From contig NZ_CP147776.1 in assembly GCF_037300705.1 (NCBI RefSeq), forward strand, positions 186,001 through 250,000: a stretch of 64,000 nucleotides of DNA. The letters run 5' to 3'. Positions 53,896 through 63,028 of the stretch are shown here, one piece after another. Position 1 is the first letter of the stretch. The number at the start of each line of letters is the position of its first letter. Source of the stretch: Massilia sp. W12 (lineage in GTDB: Bacteria; Pseudomonadota; Gammaproteobacteria; Burkholderiales; Burkholderiaceae_D). The translations under genes were made by a program, and so were the position numbers. The notes under the pieces were generated by a model. The model worked only from the letters and a program-made list of their open reading frames with translations. It had not been told where the DNA came from and searched no databases.

Positions 53896-55107
53896 TCACC
53901 ACCAGGCTTCGACTTGCACGCCGACGGTCGAACCGTTATTCGCCGTGCCGAAAGTGCCGTTGGCGATGCCACGGTTATCCGCGCCGCGCGCGGCGTCATT
54001 CCAGCGGGCGTAGGTGTAGTAAGCGCGCAGCACCGGACGCGACCAGAAGCTGTTGCCGGCGGAGAGTTGCGGCGCAATCGTGAACTTGGTCAGATTGCGG
54101 CTCGGCATGCCGTCTTGCTTGACGTTGTCATGGCCGACTTCCATCGCCAGGCTCATATTGTCAGCAAAGTGGTACACCGGGCGCACGCCGATCGAGGTCC
54201 ATTTGCTGTGCTTGCCGGAAATTTTCTTGTCTTCATACACAAACGTGCCCATGGCCGACCATTGGCTGCCGGACGGTTGCACCTGAATCTGTTCCACCAG
54301 ACGGAACACGGAATCATCTTTGCCCGCATCAAAATTGATGCCGCCGGTGCCCACGCCGCTGCCTTTGCCATACGCCAGGCTCAGCTTATTGAAACCGCCC
54401 CACAGATTGCCCTGGGTGTGCATCAAATTCAGCAAATAGCCGCTGGCCACGTCTTTGGCGTTGCTGCCAACGCGTTTTTGGTTGAATTGCACGCCGACTG
54501 TCAGTTCGCCATCCGGATTGGTCTTGATGCCGGAGAAACGCACATCGTGCGCAAAGCCGGTGCGGCGGGTGTCGTCGTAAGCGGTGGTGCGCAAAATCGC
54601 ATACGCCAGCTTGGCGCCGCCCAGATCAATGTTTTCAATCCCGGCGCCAGGACCGGTGTTGGCCCAGAAATAGTAGTCGCTGATATGCACATCATGACGG
54701 TCGTAATAGCGTTTGCCGACCCATGCTTTGGCCTTGGCCAGTGCGCCGGAACCGATGTTTTCCGCCACCACATTCATTTCGCGGAAAGCCGGTTTGGTGT
54801 CTTCCCAATCGTGTTCCTGATTCACTGCGAAAGCCACCAGGGTGTTGATGCGCATGGTCATGCCGTTGCTGGCTTTGAAGGCTTCGCCGCCGAATTTCAA
54901 TTCGCCATAGGTTTCGCACTCATTGCCCAAGCGGAATTTGGAGCTGGCGCCATTCAAACCGAAGCAAGCTTCTTTGCCGCCATCGCTGCTGGTGCCGAAA
55001 CCGGAGCGGAAATAGCCGCCGAAATCGATAGGCAGGCCGGCGTTAGCGTATGCGCTCAGGGCCAGCAGCAGGGCTGCAGGCAGACTTTTTTGCATCATTT
55101 TTTTCAT
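53896..55107 (-). CDS. lamB: LamB-type maltoporin/carbohydrate porin
   Basis: A 403-residue outer-membrane porin. Signal MKKMMQKSLPAALLLALSAY ends ANA, and IDFGGYFRSGFGTSSDGG at the mature start is typical of LamB. AKAWVGKRYYDRHDVHISDY, FWANTGPGAGIENIDLG and a C-terminal aromatic end (STVGVQVEAWW) complete the picture. LamB porins pass maltodextrins or other oligosaccharides; the specificity here is open. ATG 55107 has GGGAAGA at good spacing; ATG 55113 is an alternative. The upstream region carries a LacI-type palindrome and repeated ATGTAGT sites. No maltose ABC genes are near. Confidence 0.92.
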   Translation of the reverse strand: MKKMMQKSLPAALLLALSAYANAGLPIDFGGYFRSGFGTSSDGGKEACFGLNGASSKFRLGNECETYGELKFGGEAFKASNGMTMRINTLVAFAVNQEHDWEDTKPAFREMNVVAENIGSGALAKAKAWVGKRYYDRHDVHISDYYFWANTGPGAGIENIDLGGAKLAYAILRTTAYDDTRRTGFAHDVRFSGIKTNPDGELTVGVQFNQKRVGSNAKDVASGYLLNLMHTQGNLWGGFNKLSLAYGKGSGVGTGGINFDAGKDDSVFRLVEQIQVQPSGSQWSAMGTFVYEDKKISGKHSKWTSIGVRPVYHFADNMSLAMEVGHDNVKQDGMPSRNLTKFTIAPQLSAGNSFWSRPVLRAYYTYARWNDAARGADNRGIANGTFGTANNGSTVGVQVEAWW

Positions 55108-55237
55108 CTTCATTCTTCCCAAGGTCTGGATGGTTATTTTTCATCGGCTGGCGCCGGGAATGTGTTGTCTTTGGCAATCCCGGCCTGTGTCCCGCGCAGG
55201 GAGCGATGGCTGATTGCGCTGCATGAACCGCTGGCTT

Positions 55238-55453
55238 GATGTAGTTTCAAGACATGTTTTAAGGGTTTGATTCATGTAGTTTTAATTCATTCCGGTTGCC
55301 ATTCTGGCATATGGATATAGAAAAAACCATACTCAAAGCGCTTTAAGTCCGAAATTTTTTTGCATTACCAGTGGAGGCCTGTTGCTTTTATGCAAAAAAC
55401 AGATGTCAAGCATGATGCATGTAATCAAACTACATGATATTTGACTACATGCG
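55238..55453. promoter_or_regulatory. Porin upstream region with repeated ATGTAGT motifs
   Basis: Four copies of a CATGTAGT-like motif: near 55239 (GATGTAGTTT), 55273 (CATGTAGTTT) and, inverted, near 55427 (AAACTACATG) and 55444 (GACTACATG). They surround the palindrome at 55332-55347 and could be activator sites for the porin gene or for the divergent gene at 55490. Confidence 0.5.
55332..55347. promoter_or_regulatory. LacI-type operator candidate
   Basis: CTCAAAGCGCTTTAAG is a 16-base near-palindrome centred on GCGC; the 10-base core AAAGCGCTTT (55335-55344) is perfect. Size and central CG step match operators of LacI/PurR-type repressors, and a lacI-family gene is adjacent downstream of the porin. 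Confidence 0.6.
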
Positions 55454-55489
55454 CTACAATCGCCGCCATGCCACTTTCAGGAGAACCCC

Positions 55490-56314
55490 ATGCCCGCCCC
55501 GACACTGCTTAAACCATTGCCCGCCGTTTTACTTGCCGCTGCGCTCAGCTTCAGCACTGCCGCCTCAGCCGCCAGCCCGGTCAATTTTCTGTATGAAATT
55601 TGCGCCCAATGCGCGCCTGGCGATGTGTTGTGGAGTGAGGGCGAGTTTGATCAGATCCGGCGCGTGCCGGCAGAGGCCGGCGCGCTCGCCACGCCGGCGC
55701 GCAAAATCGATGGCGCGGCCCTGGTTCCCGCTTTGATGCAAGTGCAAGCCGGCGGCAAACCCTGGCTGGATGCAGAAGCTGCGCAACGCTTGGCGCAGGC
55801 CGTGGCGGCCTATCTGGCGCAAGATCAAGCACAGCGGGATGGCGTCTTTTTGCTGACCGTGAAAAGCGCCGGCGGTTTTATCGCCAATCGCAACGGCGTC
55901 AGTGGCCGCGTGTTTGCCGACGCCGGCGGGGTGCATCTGATTATCGGCGAGAGCGGGGTGGATTTCATCAGCGCTTACCGCGCCACCCGCATGCAGCGCG
56001 CCTTTCAATTCGGCAGCCGGCAACAGGCCTCGAATGTGCGTTTAAGCTCACCCTGGCAGCACAAGGGACGCGCTGACTGGCTCTACATCCCCTTGCAGGA
56101 AACGCGCCAGGCTGCGCCGGCCCCCTTGAGCGTGGTTCCGCTTGCCGCGCCCGCCGCAGTCGCCCCCGCCGCAGTCGCGCCGCCAGTGCGCGATGAGAAA
56201 TTTTATGCAGAGCAGGAAATGCGTTTAAAGAGTTTGAAGCGCATGCGTGAGCAGGGCTTGTTGACGGAAGAGGAATACCAGGCCAAGCGGCGCGTGATTG
56301 TCGAGCAGCTGTAA
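55490..56314 (+). CDS. Secreted protein with C-terminal SHOCT-like helix
   Basis: A 274-residue protein with a signal peptide (AVLLAAALSFSTAASAAS) and an unassigned domain that includes CAQCAPGDVLWSEGEFDQIR. A Pro/Ala-rich linker follows (APAAVAPAAVAPP, about residues 215-232). The C-terminal SHOCT motif is MRLKSLKRMREQGLLTEEEY, then QAKRRVIVEQL. The SHOCT segment commonly mediates oligomerisation. It is divergent from the porin gene and convergent with the SH3 gene, whose stop is 16 bp away. Confidence 0.7.
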   Translation: MPAPTLLKPLPAVLLAAALSFSTAASAASPVNFLYEICAQCAPGDVLWSEGEFDQIRRVPAEAGALATPARKIDGAALVPALMQVQAGGKPWLDAEAAQRLAQAVAAYLAQDQAQRDGVFLLTVKSAGGFIANRNGVSGRVFADAGGVHLIIGESGVDFISAYRATRMQRAFQFGSRQQASNVRLSSPWQHKGRADWLYIPLQETRQAAPAPLSVVPLAAPAAVAPAAVAPPVRDEKFYAEQEMRLKSLKRMREQGLLTEEEYQAKRRVIVEQL

Positions 56315-56330
56315 GCGCGGGCCGCCGCAA

Positions 56331-56870
56331 TCAATCCGCAGCGCACTGCAGGGCTTTGCCTGCGCCTTTGCCGCCCGGCTGGCGCTCATCCGGGCGCCGC
56401 AGCCATAAGCTGCTGGCCCAACCGCTTTGCAGCACGCCGTCTTCGGCGCGCGTATAACAAATCCGCCACCAATCGCCGCTATATTGTCCGCTGCGCCAGA
56501 CCGCCAAGCCGGCGGGCAGGGTGGCGATGCGCGGCGCGCTGGTCGCTGGCGCGCTGCGCAGATGCAATCCTTGATGCGTGACATACCAGCCGCCAGCGCT
56601 GGCGGCGCGCGGCGGCGGCGTGAGCGGCGCGCTGGCGGGCGGCGCATCTTCCTCGCGCCAGGCTTGCGCCGCTTGCAGCACCAGCCAGCTGCACAACATA
56701 CTCACCGCCAGCAATAGCGCGCCATTCGCCATGGTCGGCTGACGCCACCAGCGGCGCGGGGTGGTCAGCGCCAAGGCAGGAAACGCCAGCAGCAAGCCCA
56801 GGCTGATGCACAGCAGTGGCGTAAACCAGGCAACGCCGCCGGAGAGGGGATAGAAAATAGTCGGATTCAT
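56331..56870 (-). CDS. Membrane protein with SH3-like domain
   Basis: A 179-residue protein with two N-terminal membrane segments (WFTPLLCISLGLLLAFPALA and GALLLAVSMLCSWLVLQAA). After a Pro-rich linker it has an SH3b-like C-terminal domain (YVTHQGLHLRSAPATSAPRI, GLAVWRSGQYSGDWWRICYT). SH3b domains often bind cell wall peptides. ATG 56870 overlaps the stop of the FHA protein gene (4 bp), so it is the third gene of the kinase operon. Confidence 0.75.
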   Translation of the reverse strand: MNPTIFYPLSGGVAWFTPLLCISLGLLLAFPALALTTPRRWWRQPTMANGALLLAVSMLCSWLVLQAAQAWREEDAPPASAPLTPPPRAASAGGWYVTHQGLHLRSAPATSAPRIATLPAGLAVWRSGQYSGDWWRICYTRAEDGVLQSGWASSLWLRRPDERQPGGKGAGKALQCAAD

Positions 56871-58612
56871 GCCGCTTCCTTGCAGGCGTTGCCGCTGTGC
56901 TGTCCCAATTGCAAGATATACGGCCCGACTGCCAGCAAGGCGCCGGGCGCACACTGAGCTTCTTGCGCCAGCGCTTGCGCATGGCCGCCATTTTCCTGCA
57001 AGACAAACAGCGCTTGTTCCGGCGCACCGCGCGTGACACAAAAGCCGCCATCCTGCACCCGCAAATCGAACGCATGACGTGACAGACCGATGCGTTCAGC
57101 GCTGCATCGCTGCTGCGCCTGGGTGCAGGCGGCGCGCTGCAAAATGCGTAAAGCCGCCAAGCCTTGTTGCTGCCGCCCGAAACGCAGACTTTCACCGGGG
57201 CGCAAAATTTGCTGCGGGGTTTGGGCCAGCCACAGCAGGGCCGAATATTGCTCTTGCATGGCAGGCGGCGGCGCTTGCAAATGCAGCGGCGCGCCGGCTT
57301 GCGGCTCCAGCCGCGCCGGCAAACTCAGTACGCTGCATTGCCCCGCCTGCCAGGCTTGCAGCGCGCCATCGGCCTGCACGCGCAAATGCAGCAGGCCGGG
57401 GCCATGGCTCATGAGGCGCATGCCGGGGCCGAAAAATAAATCCAATTGTGCGATTCCGGCATGTTGATAGCAGGCGAGACGCGGCAGCGCCAATCCGCGC
57501 AACAGCACGGGGATGCCGGCCTGGCGTTGCGGCAAAATGGTGGCGGCGTCATGCGCGCTGAAACCGGCCAGCCCGGCCAATCCTGTCCCGTTATCAGGGG
57601 ACGCGGCAGGGCGCCGGGCAACGCTGTGTGTGCGCGGCGCATCGGTTTGCGCAGTGCGCACAGACAGCTGCAATGCCTGCGGCGAAGCGCAGGCTTGGGC
57701 TTGATCGCGCAATTTCCACACCAAGGCTTGCGGCCCGCTGCCGCTTGCGGGCGCCGCAGCAGCGCACGGCTGGCGCGGCGCCGTTTGCGCCGGCTTGCAC
57801 GCGGCCAACGCTGGCCCCGGCATGCTGGCAGCGGCGGGGGCCGGGGTGGCGCGCGGCGTGCGCGGCGCGTTCTGGCGCGCAGTTTGCACGCTGGCGTGCT
57901 GCTGCCGCGCTTGCAGCCACAGGCTGCGCACCTGTCCTGCTTCTACGCCGGCGCGGTTGCCGCATGCTTGCAGCAACCATTCGCGCGCGCCTTGCTGAGT
58001 GATCTGAAACACCTGCGCCGGCTCGGCCTGCAGCTGCAATTCGCCCTCTTCCTGCAACAGCAGCAGCGAGCCGCCGAACGCCGCCGGCCACAGCGGGCTG
58101 CATAAGCTGTTGTCATCCGCATGCGCCCCCAGCAGGCACAAGCGCTGATCGCGCCACAGCGGGCCGCAATCCTGCCAATGCATGCGGTCAAGAGAGAGCG
58201 CCAGCTGGAATTGCGCCGGCTCTTGCGGGCCGGGCAGATACAGGGCGTGGCCGAATTGCACCCCGAGCTGATGCGCTTGCAGGCGGCTGTCGGCGCGCAA
58301 TTGGTAGCGCACCTGCACACCCGGCGGCAGGCTGAACGCTTTGCTGTGCAAATCTGCCAAATCCTGCAGCAATTGCGCCGCCTGCGCGCCACGGTACAGG
58401 CAGCGATCCTGTTGCAGCAGATCGGCGCACAGATGCAAGCGCACATGGGCAAAGGCATAGCCATGGCGCAAATGTTGCAAATGTTCTTGCAAGACATCGC
58501 GCAGACGGCGCGTGCGCGGCAGCAGCGGCAGATTACGCGCCTGCCATACGGCGGCGGCATGCAGAGGGTCAGTCACGTCCTCAAATAAAAAACTGTGCAG
58601 CCAGGTTTGCAT
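56867..58612 (-). CDS. FHA-domain-like regulator in a kinase operon
   Basis: A 581-residue protein. The N-terminal 230 residues are unassigned (LSLDRMHWQDCGPLWRDQRL, CGNRAGVEAGQVRSLWLQA). A low-complexity Ala/Pro/Gln linker spans about 235-345. The C-terminal part resembles an FHA phosphothreonine-binding domain (SLRFGRQQQGL near 470 and IGLSRHAFDLRVQDGGF near 505: G-R and S-R-H). The kinase gene stop overlaps this start by 1 bp, so a kinase-FHA pair is translated together. FHA identity is inferred from the two motifs. Confidence 0.65.
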   Translation of the reverse strand: MQTWLHSFLFEDVTDPLHAAAVWQARNLPLLPRTRRLRDVLQEHLQHLRHGYAFAHVRLHLCADLLQQDRCLYRGAQAAQLLQDLADLHSKAFSLPPGVQVRYQLRADSRLQAHQLGVQFGHALYLPGPQEPAQFQLALSLDRMHWQDCGPLWRDQRLCLLGAHADDNSLCSPLWPAAFGGSLLLLQEEGELQLQAEPAQVFQITQQGAREWLLQACGNRAGVEAGQVRSLWLQARQQHASVQTARQNAPRTPRATPAPAAASMPGPALAACKPAQTAPRQPCAAAAPASGSGPQALVWKLRDQAQACASPQALQLSVRTAQTDAPRTHSVARRPAASPDNGTGLAGLAGFSAHDAATILPQRQAGIPVLLRGLALPRLACYQHAGIAQLDLFFGPGMRLMSHGPGLLHLRVQADGALQAWQAGQCSVLSLPARLEPQAGAPLHLQAPPPAMQEQYSALLWLAQTPQQILRPGESLRFGRQQQGLAALRILQRAACTQAQQRCSAERIGLSRHAFDLRVQDGGFCVTRGAPEQALFVLQENGGHAQALAQEAQCAPGALLAVGPYILQLGQHSGNACKEAA

Positions 58613-59688
58613 CACGCCACCCCCGCGTTTTCCAGCATCTGTTGCAAATATTTTCCAGCCGGCCATGCCAGAGCCAGCAGCAGCCAGGAACTGCATAAAA
58701 TCAGCGCCGCCACCATGGCATGCTCATGCCAGCTGGCCGGCGGCGGCGCTGCTGCGTTGTCTGCGGCGGGCGCGCACAGCTGCAATATTTTCTGTAAGGC
58801 TTGCGCCACTTGCAAACCATGGCCGGGGCGTTGCGCCGGATTGGCGGCCAACAGATCTTGCAGCAGGGCCAGTGCGGCTTGCGCGCTTTGGGCGCCGGCC
58901 TGGGCGCGCACGCTGGCGGCGAATAATTCGGCTTCTTCCGCGCTCAAGGTCGGCGTTGCGCCGGGCTGCAGGCGGCTGGCGGCCTGCCAGCCATCCTGTT
59001 TCCAGGCGCGCTGGCATTGCATGCCAAAGGCCAGCGGCAAACCGCCGCACACCAGCCAAAACCAGAGCGCGCCCAAACTGAATAAATCGCTTTGCGCGCT
59101 GAACGCATAGCGCCCATGCTGATCCGGGAAAAATTGTTCCGGCGCCTGCCAGCCCGGCGTGCCGCAAAATTCCGCGCCGCCCGCCGCCGTCACCGCGCGC
59201 ACGCTGCCGAAATCCGCCAGCTTGGCGCGCAATCCCTGCGGGGTGCGATACAGCAGCACATTCGCCGGCTTCACATCCAGATGGGACAGGCCGCGTTCAT
59301 GTAATTTGAGCAAAGCCTGATTCACTTGCTGCAGCCACAGCGTGGCGCCGTGAAAATCCGGGCTGCGGCCGGCGGCTTTCAAACTTTGCATATGGGCATG
59401 CAAATCGGTGTGCGCCAGTTCCAGCGCCAGCACCGCGCCGCCCTGATCCTGGCCATGATCGAGTAATTGCGGCAGGTGGGCGCTGTCCCAGGGCATGAAT
59501 TGTTGCAGCAGCGCCAATTCCTGTTGCGCCGCACTGGCCGCCGCCGCATTGGCGCTATCGCGCCGCACACGCTTGATAGCACAGTGCTGCCCTTGCGCAT
59601 CCTGCGCGCGCCAGACCTCACCAAAAGCGGATGCTCCCAAAGCGTCTTGCAGTTCATATTTGCCGCCTTGCAGACTCAGCTGTTCCAT
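58612..59688 (-). CDS. Membrane-anchored Ser/Thr protein kinase
   Basis: A 358-residue Hanks-type kinase. The nucleotide loop is LGASAFGEVWRAQD, the catalytic Lys is in CAIKRVRR, and the catalytic loop is LSHLDVKPANVLLYR (HLD instead of HRD, but the Asp and Asn are kept). The Mg loop is LADFGSVR, and the APE region is CGTPGWQAPEQFF. A single C-terminal membrane helix lies near 330-350 (MVAALILCSSWLLLALAWPA). ATG 59688 is chosen over the longer frame. It is the first gene of the kinase-FHA-SH3 operon. No matching PP2C phosphatase gene is present nearby. Confidence 0.87.
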   Translation of the reverse strand: MEQLSLQGGKYELQDALGASAFGEVWRAQDAQGQHCAIKRVRRDSANAAAASAAQQELALLQQFMPWDSAHLPQLLDHGQDQGGAVLALELAHTDLHAHMQSLKAAGRSPDFHGATLWLQQVNQALLKLHERGLSHLDVKPANVLLYRTPQGLRAKLADFGSVRAVTAAGGAEFCGTPGWQAPEQFFPDQHGRYAFSAQSDLFSLGALWFWLVCGGLPLAFGMQCQRAWKQDGWQAASRLQPGATPTLSAEEAELFAASVRAQAGAQSAQAALALLQDLLAANPAQRPGHGLQVAQALQKILQLCAPAADNAAAPPPASWHEHAMVAALILCSSWLLLALAWPAGKYLQQMLENAGVA

Positions 59689-59930
59689 ATGCGCCTCCCT
59701 TACTCTGGCCTGCGTCGCCGCAAACCGGTTTGCCATGTTGCTACCGTATCAGGCGGGGGGAGCAGGTAAAGCCGGGAAAAGGCGGGGCGAAAGGCTTCTG
59801 TTTCCATTTGGCAAGATTGGCCGGGCAAGACTGCTGCGCGTGGCGTGTTTGCCACAGCATGCAGCGGCAAAAAAAGCGACAATGACGCTTTGACCGCCCC
59901 GCACTCTGTGCCTCCTCTGCCAAAACGTCT

Positions 59931-60878
59931 ATGAATATCCGCTTGCGCCGCGCCAGTCGCGCGATTCTTTATATTGTTTCAATCAGCAGTTTCACTTGCA
60001 GCGCACAGGCTGCAGATGATGGCTGGACCCAATTAGTCGCCACCTGGCAACAAGGCGCACAGCGCCATCTGTTGGAAATTGATAACGACAGCCTGCTGTT
60101 GAATAAAGTTGACGGCCTGTATTCGAGCGGCGCGCGCTGGCGCGTGCAAGCCGCGCGCCGCCAGGGCCAGATCTGGCGCATGACCGAATGGTCGCTTGGG
60201 CATCAAATGTACACCCCGCTCGACATCAAGTTGCCGCCCGCCGCCGTGCGTGCGCCGGATCGCCCGTATGCCGCCTGGCTCTACACCCGGGTCGGGCATC
60301 AGGGACAGATGGCCGATGGCAGCGGTTTTGGCTATGGCCTGAGTTGGGGCTGCCTCGGCCCCTGCGCCGGCGGTGAAAAAGTGCAAACCCGCTTGCACCG
60401 CCTGTTGCGCCAACCGGAGCCGCAAGCCTGGTCGCGCCAGATGCGCCAGGAATGGGGGCTGGTGGCGGATGCGCAATGGCAGTTTGCGCGCAGCGTGCTG
60501 GGCCCAAACGCCGATTGGCAAAGCAGCGCCGGTCTGCGCCTGGGCAATATCCACAGCGACGCCAATCTGGGCGGCATATTCCGCTTTGGCCGCTTAAACC
60601 GCCTGCCGGATGAACCGGCCTTGTATGCCTATCTGGACGGCGCCGCGCATCTGGTGGCGCGCGACGCCACCTTGCAGGGCGGCGTATGGCGGCATGACAA
60701 TCCGCACACAGTCAAACCGCAGCGCTGGCAAGGCCGGCTGGCCCTGGGCCTGGAATGGCAGGGCGAACGCTGGTCGGCCAATCTGGCCTTGCAGCGGCGC
60801 AGCAATGCAGTGCAAGGCTTGCCAGCAGAGCAGGGGCGGCAAACCGTGGTGATGCTGGGGCTGGCTTATCGGCCTTGA
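59931..60878 (+). CDS. LpxR-family outer-membrane lipid A deacylase
   Basis: A 315-residue protein with a signal peptide (ILYIVSISSFTCSAQAAD) and the LpxR layout: LLEIDNDSLLLNKVDGLYSS near residue 47, PDRPYAAWLYTRVG near 109 and GWGCL-like YGLSWGCLGPCAG near 132. A final beta strand ends in LAYRP. LpxR removes the 3'-acyloxyacyl group of lipid A. It faces away from the kinase operon. Family members are calcium dependent; the residues DND and the RPYAAW loop fit. Confidence 0.85.
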   Translation: MNIRLRRASRAILYIVSISSFTCSAQAADDGWTQLVATWQQGAQRHLLEIDNDSLLLNKVDGLYSSGARWRVQAARRQGQIWRMTEWSLGHQMYTPLDIKLPPAAVRAPDRPYAAWLYTRVGHQGQMADGSGFGYGLSWGCLGPCAGGEKVQTRLHRLLRQPEPQAWSRQMRQEWGLVADAQWQFARSVLGPNADWQSSAGLRLGNIHSDANLGGIFRFGRLNRLPDEPALYAYLDGAAHLVARDATLQGGVWRHDNPHTVKPQRWQGRLALGLEWQGERWSANLALQRRSNAVQGLPAEQGRQTVVMLGLAYRP

Positions 60879-61106
60879 TGGCAGACCATGCCAGCCTGCG
60901 GAACTTCCCCACAAAAGATAGAATGGCGTCTTGATGGTATGCAAATATAATATTGCCGCTTGCCGCAGCGCATTTTGTAAAGCGTTTGAGGCAGCGTTTT
61001 TTGTGTGGAGTGGATGTGGACGATAATCTGGTAAATACAGTGAGGGCGTGGTTTGAGGCGGCCTTGCTGGCGCCAGCGCCGCCTATTGGCCATGTCCCCC
61101 TGAAAA

Positions 61107-61568
61107 TCAGCCCGTAGCGCCTTGCTCGCTTAACTGCTTGAGCAAAAGCAGGGCTTGCGGCCATGCTTCGTTCATGAATTGTTCCCACTCTGCCGGCACG
61201 TCCAACTCGATCAGCAAATTGACGCCTGCGGGAATGCTGACGAAGGTGTAGTTTTCATAGCATGGGGCCCAGGCGCGCACCGCATCGCTGCTGGTATCTT
61301 CCACGCCATTCGAGATCATTCCCAAGTGACGGATTGAAATGAATTCATCTTTCCGGCTTTGCGCGATTTCGGACAGCATGCCGTCGCCGGATGGTTGGGC
61401 CAGAAAACGGATCTTCGCCCCTTCTTCCCACGAGCCTTCATAGTAACTGCCGGCGGAAAATGCAGATGTCCAGCGCTGGTAGCTGTCCGCCTCTGTCACG
61501 GTGCGCCACACCGTTGAGGCGGGCGCGTGGATGGTGATGTTGAATTGAATGTGTTTCAGGGAAGACAT
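61107..61568 (-). CDS. SRPBCC-fold protein
   Basis: A 153-residue START/SRPBCC-like protein: IQFNITIHAPASTVWRTVTE at residues 6-25, WTSAFSAGSYYEGSWEEGAK near 33, and SEIAQSRKDEFISIRHLGMI in the middle. VPAEWEQFMNEAWPQALLLL is the long C-terminal helix. ATG 61568 has AGGAG 9 bp upstream; the longer frame does not add homology. The ligand is unknown; the family binds hydrophobic molecules or helps polyketide cyclisation. Confidence 0.83.
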   Translation of the reverse strand: MSSLKHIQFNITIHAPASTVWRTVTEADSYQRWTSAFSAGSYYEGSWEEGAKIRFLAQPSGDGMLSEIAQSRKDEFISIRHLGMISNGVEDTSSDAVRAWAPCYENYTFVSIPAGVNLLIELDVPAEWEQFMNEAWPQALLLLKQLSEQGATG

Positions 61569-61725
61569 ATGCAAGGCTCCTGGGTGATATGGCGGGGCGA
61601 GGGAAATACAGCAATTTCCCGGCAGCCTAAGATAGCATGCTTTGCGGCCCGTTTTTGCTTGCCGGCAGCTGGCTGAGGCGCCGCTTGCCGACCGTTTGCA
61701 GATCCTGATCAAGCCGCATTTCTGC

Positions 61726-62361
61726 TCAGGCCTTGATGATATAAGGCTCTGTCGCGAGTGACTCGCGCAAGGCGTCAAACTGCGCCAGATGCGCCGGCAA
61801 ATACAATGACACCGCGCGCCAGGGTGCGTCTTCCTCGCCGATGATTTGCTGGGCTGAGGCAAGCGCAGCGGGCAGCGCCAAGGCCAGCCAGTTTTCGCGC
61901 GATTGCGGCAGATCTGTGATCACAATATGCGGCCAGGCCGGCCACTTAATCTGCTTAAGCATCACGCCTTCGCCGAATTCGCAGAAATCGAGCAGGCGCA
62001 CCGCAGAGAAATCGCAATCTTGCATGCTGAACGTACTTGTTTCATCTTCCGCGCCGAAGCGGCAGCCGCTGTACTTTCCCTCGAAAACACAAGCCTGCAG
62101 CGTGCAATCCGTCAGGCGCCAGCCCTTCATTTCCCGGCGCGCTTGAATGGTGCATTGCTGCAGCGTCGAAGCGAAAATATTGACATGCGAAGCGCCGCAA
62201 AAAATCGCGATTTCACAATCCAGCAGCGTGCAATTGAGAATAAAGTCCTGCGATTTCCCTTTGCCGATTTCAATCCGTTTGCCAACCAGGGTTTGTCCCT
62301 TGATGTGATGATGGCCATCGGGGTGATTCGCTAAAAGAAGTTCGCGTTTGGGCTTTTGCAT
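61726..62361 (-). CDS. Hypothetical protein with pentapeptide-like beta-helix strands
   Basis: A 211-residue protein. Residues about 40-120 alternate short strands with Cys/Phe turns (CTLLDCEIAIFCGASHVNIF, LTDCTLQACVFEGKYSGCRF) in the manner of a right-handed beta helix or degenerate pentapeptide repeats. The C-terminal third is helical (LALALPAALASAQQIIGEE). ATG 62361 matches the start of a good N-terminus (MQKPKRELLLANH). Function unknown. Confidence 0.6.
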   Translation of the reverse strand: MQKPKRELLLANHPDGHHHIKGQTLVGKRIEIGKGKSQDFILNCTLLDCEIAIFCGASHVNIFASTLQQCTIQARREMKGWRLTDCTLQACVFEGKYSGCRFGAEDETSTFSMQDCDFSAVRLLDFCEFGEGVMLKQIKWPAWPHIVITDLPQSRENWLALALPAALASAQQIIGEEDAPWRAVSLYLPAHLAQFDALRESLATEPYIIKA

Positions 62362-62447
62362 AGGGTTTCTCTGCCTGGATTGTTTGAGAATGTGGCGCCG
62401 CCAACACGCCACGCCATCATATTTGCGCGCCGGGCTGCAAGCGCAGC

Positions 62448-62963
62448 TCAGCGCGCCGGCTTGCGCATGACGATTTCGTCCGGCTCCGCCTGAAACCCGG
62501 CTGCCTCAGCCGCGCTGGCTGAGACAAAGCCCAGCTTGCGCAATAAGCCAGCCGACCGGTAGTTGGCGGCTTTCAGTATGGCGCAAAAAAGATCAACGCG
62601 GTAAGCCGCATGCAGTTCTTGCAGCATGGCGCTGACGGCATTGCTGCCTATGCCCTGGCGCCAGAAGCGGCTGGCCAATTCATACGCCACCAGCGCCACG
62701 CCCGACTCCAGCACGGTCGCTTGCACATAGCCGGCCAGCGCGCCATTCGGCAGGCGCACAACCCAGTTCAGCCAGATTTGGCTGCCATCCCGGGAGGCGC
62801 GCCGCTCCAACACACGATAGCGCTCGGCAAGCCAGGCCGCAGACGCTGGCGGCGCATTCTCGAATTCATAGATTGCGGGGTCGCTCAGCACCCCGAACAT
62901 TTCCTGTGCATGCGCCGCCACCAGCGGCTCCAGGGTGCAAACAGCAGTGTTGAGGATTCGCAT
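62448..62963 (-). CDS. GNAT-family acetyltransferase (RimJ-like)
   Basis: A 171-residue GNAT protein: LEPLVAAHAQEMFGVLSDPA at the start and YVQATVLESGVALVAYELAS near 78-97 form the acyl-CoA strand. RFWRQGIGSNAVSAMLQELH near 98 is the pyrophosphate loop (Q-G-I-G-S). LKAANYRSAGLLRKLGFVSA ends with the conserved N..S..L..K.GF motif. Such enzymes usually acetylate ribosomal or small-molecule amines; the substrate is unknown. Confidence 0.9.
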   Translation of the reverse strand: MRILNTAVCTLEPLVAAHAQEMFGVLSDPAIYEFENAPPASAAWLAERYRVLERRASRDGSQIWLNWVVRLPNGALAGYVQATVLESGVALVAYELASRFWRQGIGSNAVSAMLQELHAAYRVDLFCAILKAANYRSAGLLRKLGFVSASAAEAAGFQAEPDEIVMRKPAR

Positions 62964-63028
62964 AAGACAGAAGGGAAATGGTTAAGACGGCGTTCTGGAT
63001 GCTTGGGCTATCTGCGCTGCTGCCTCAG

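Noticed and set aside
53866-55239. 457-codon frame opposite the porin gene
   Set aside because: The minus strand has signal peptide, LamB motifs and ribosome site; this plus frame is its antisense shadow.
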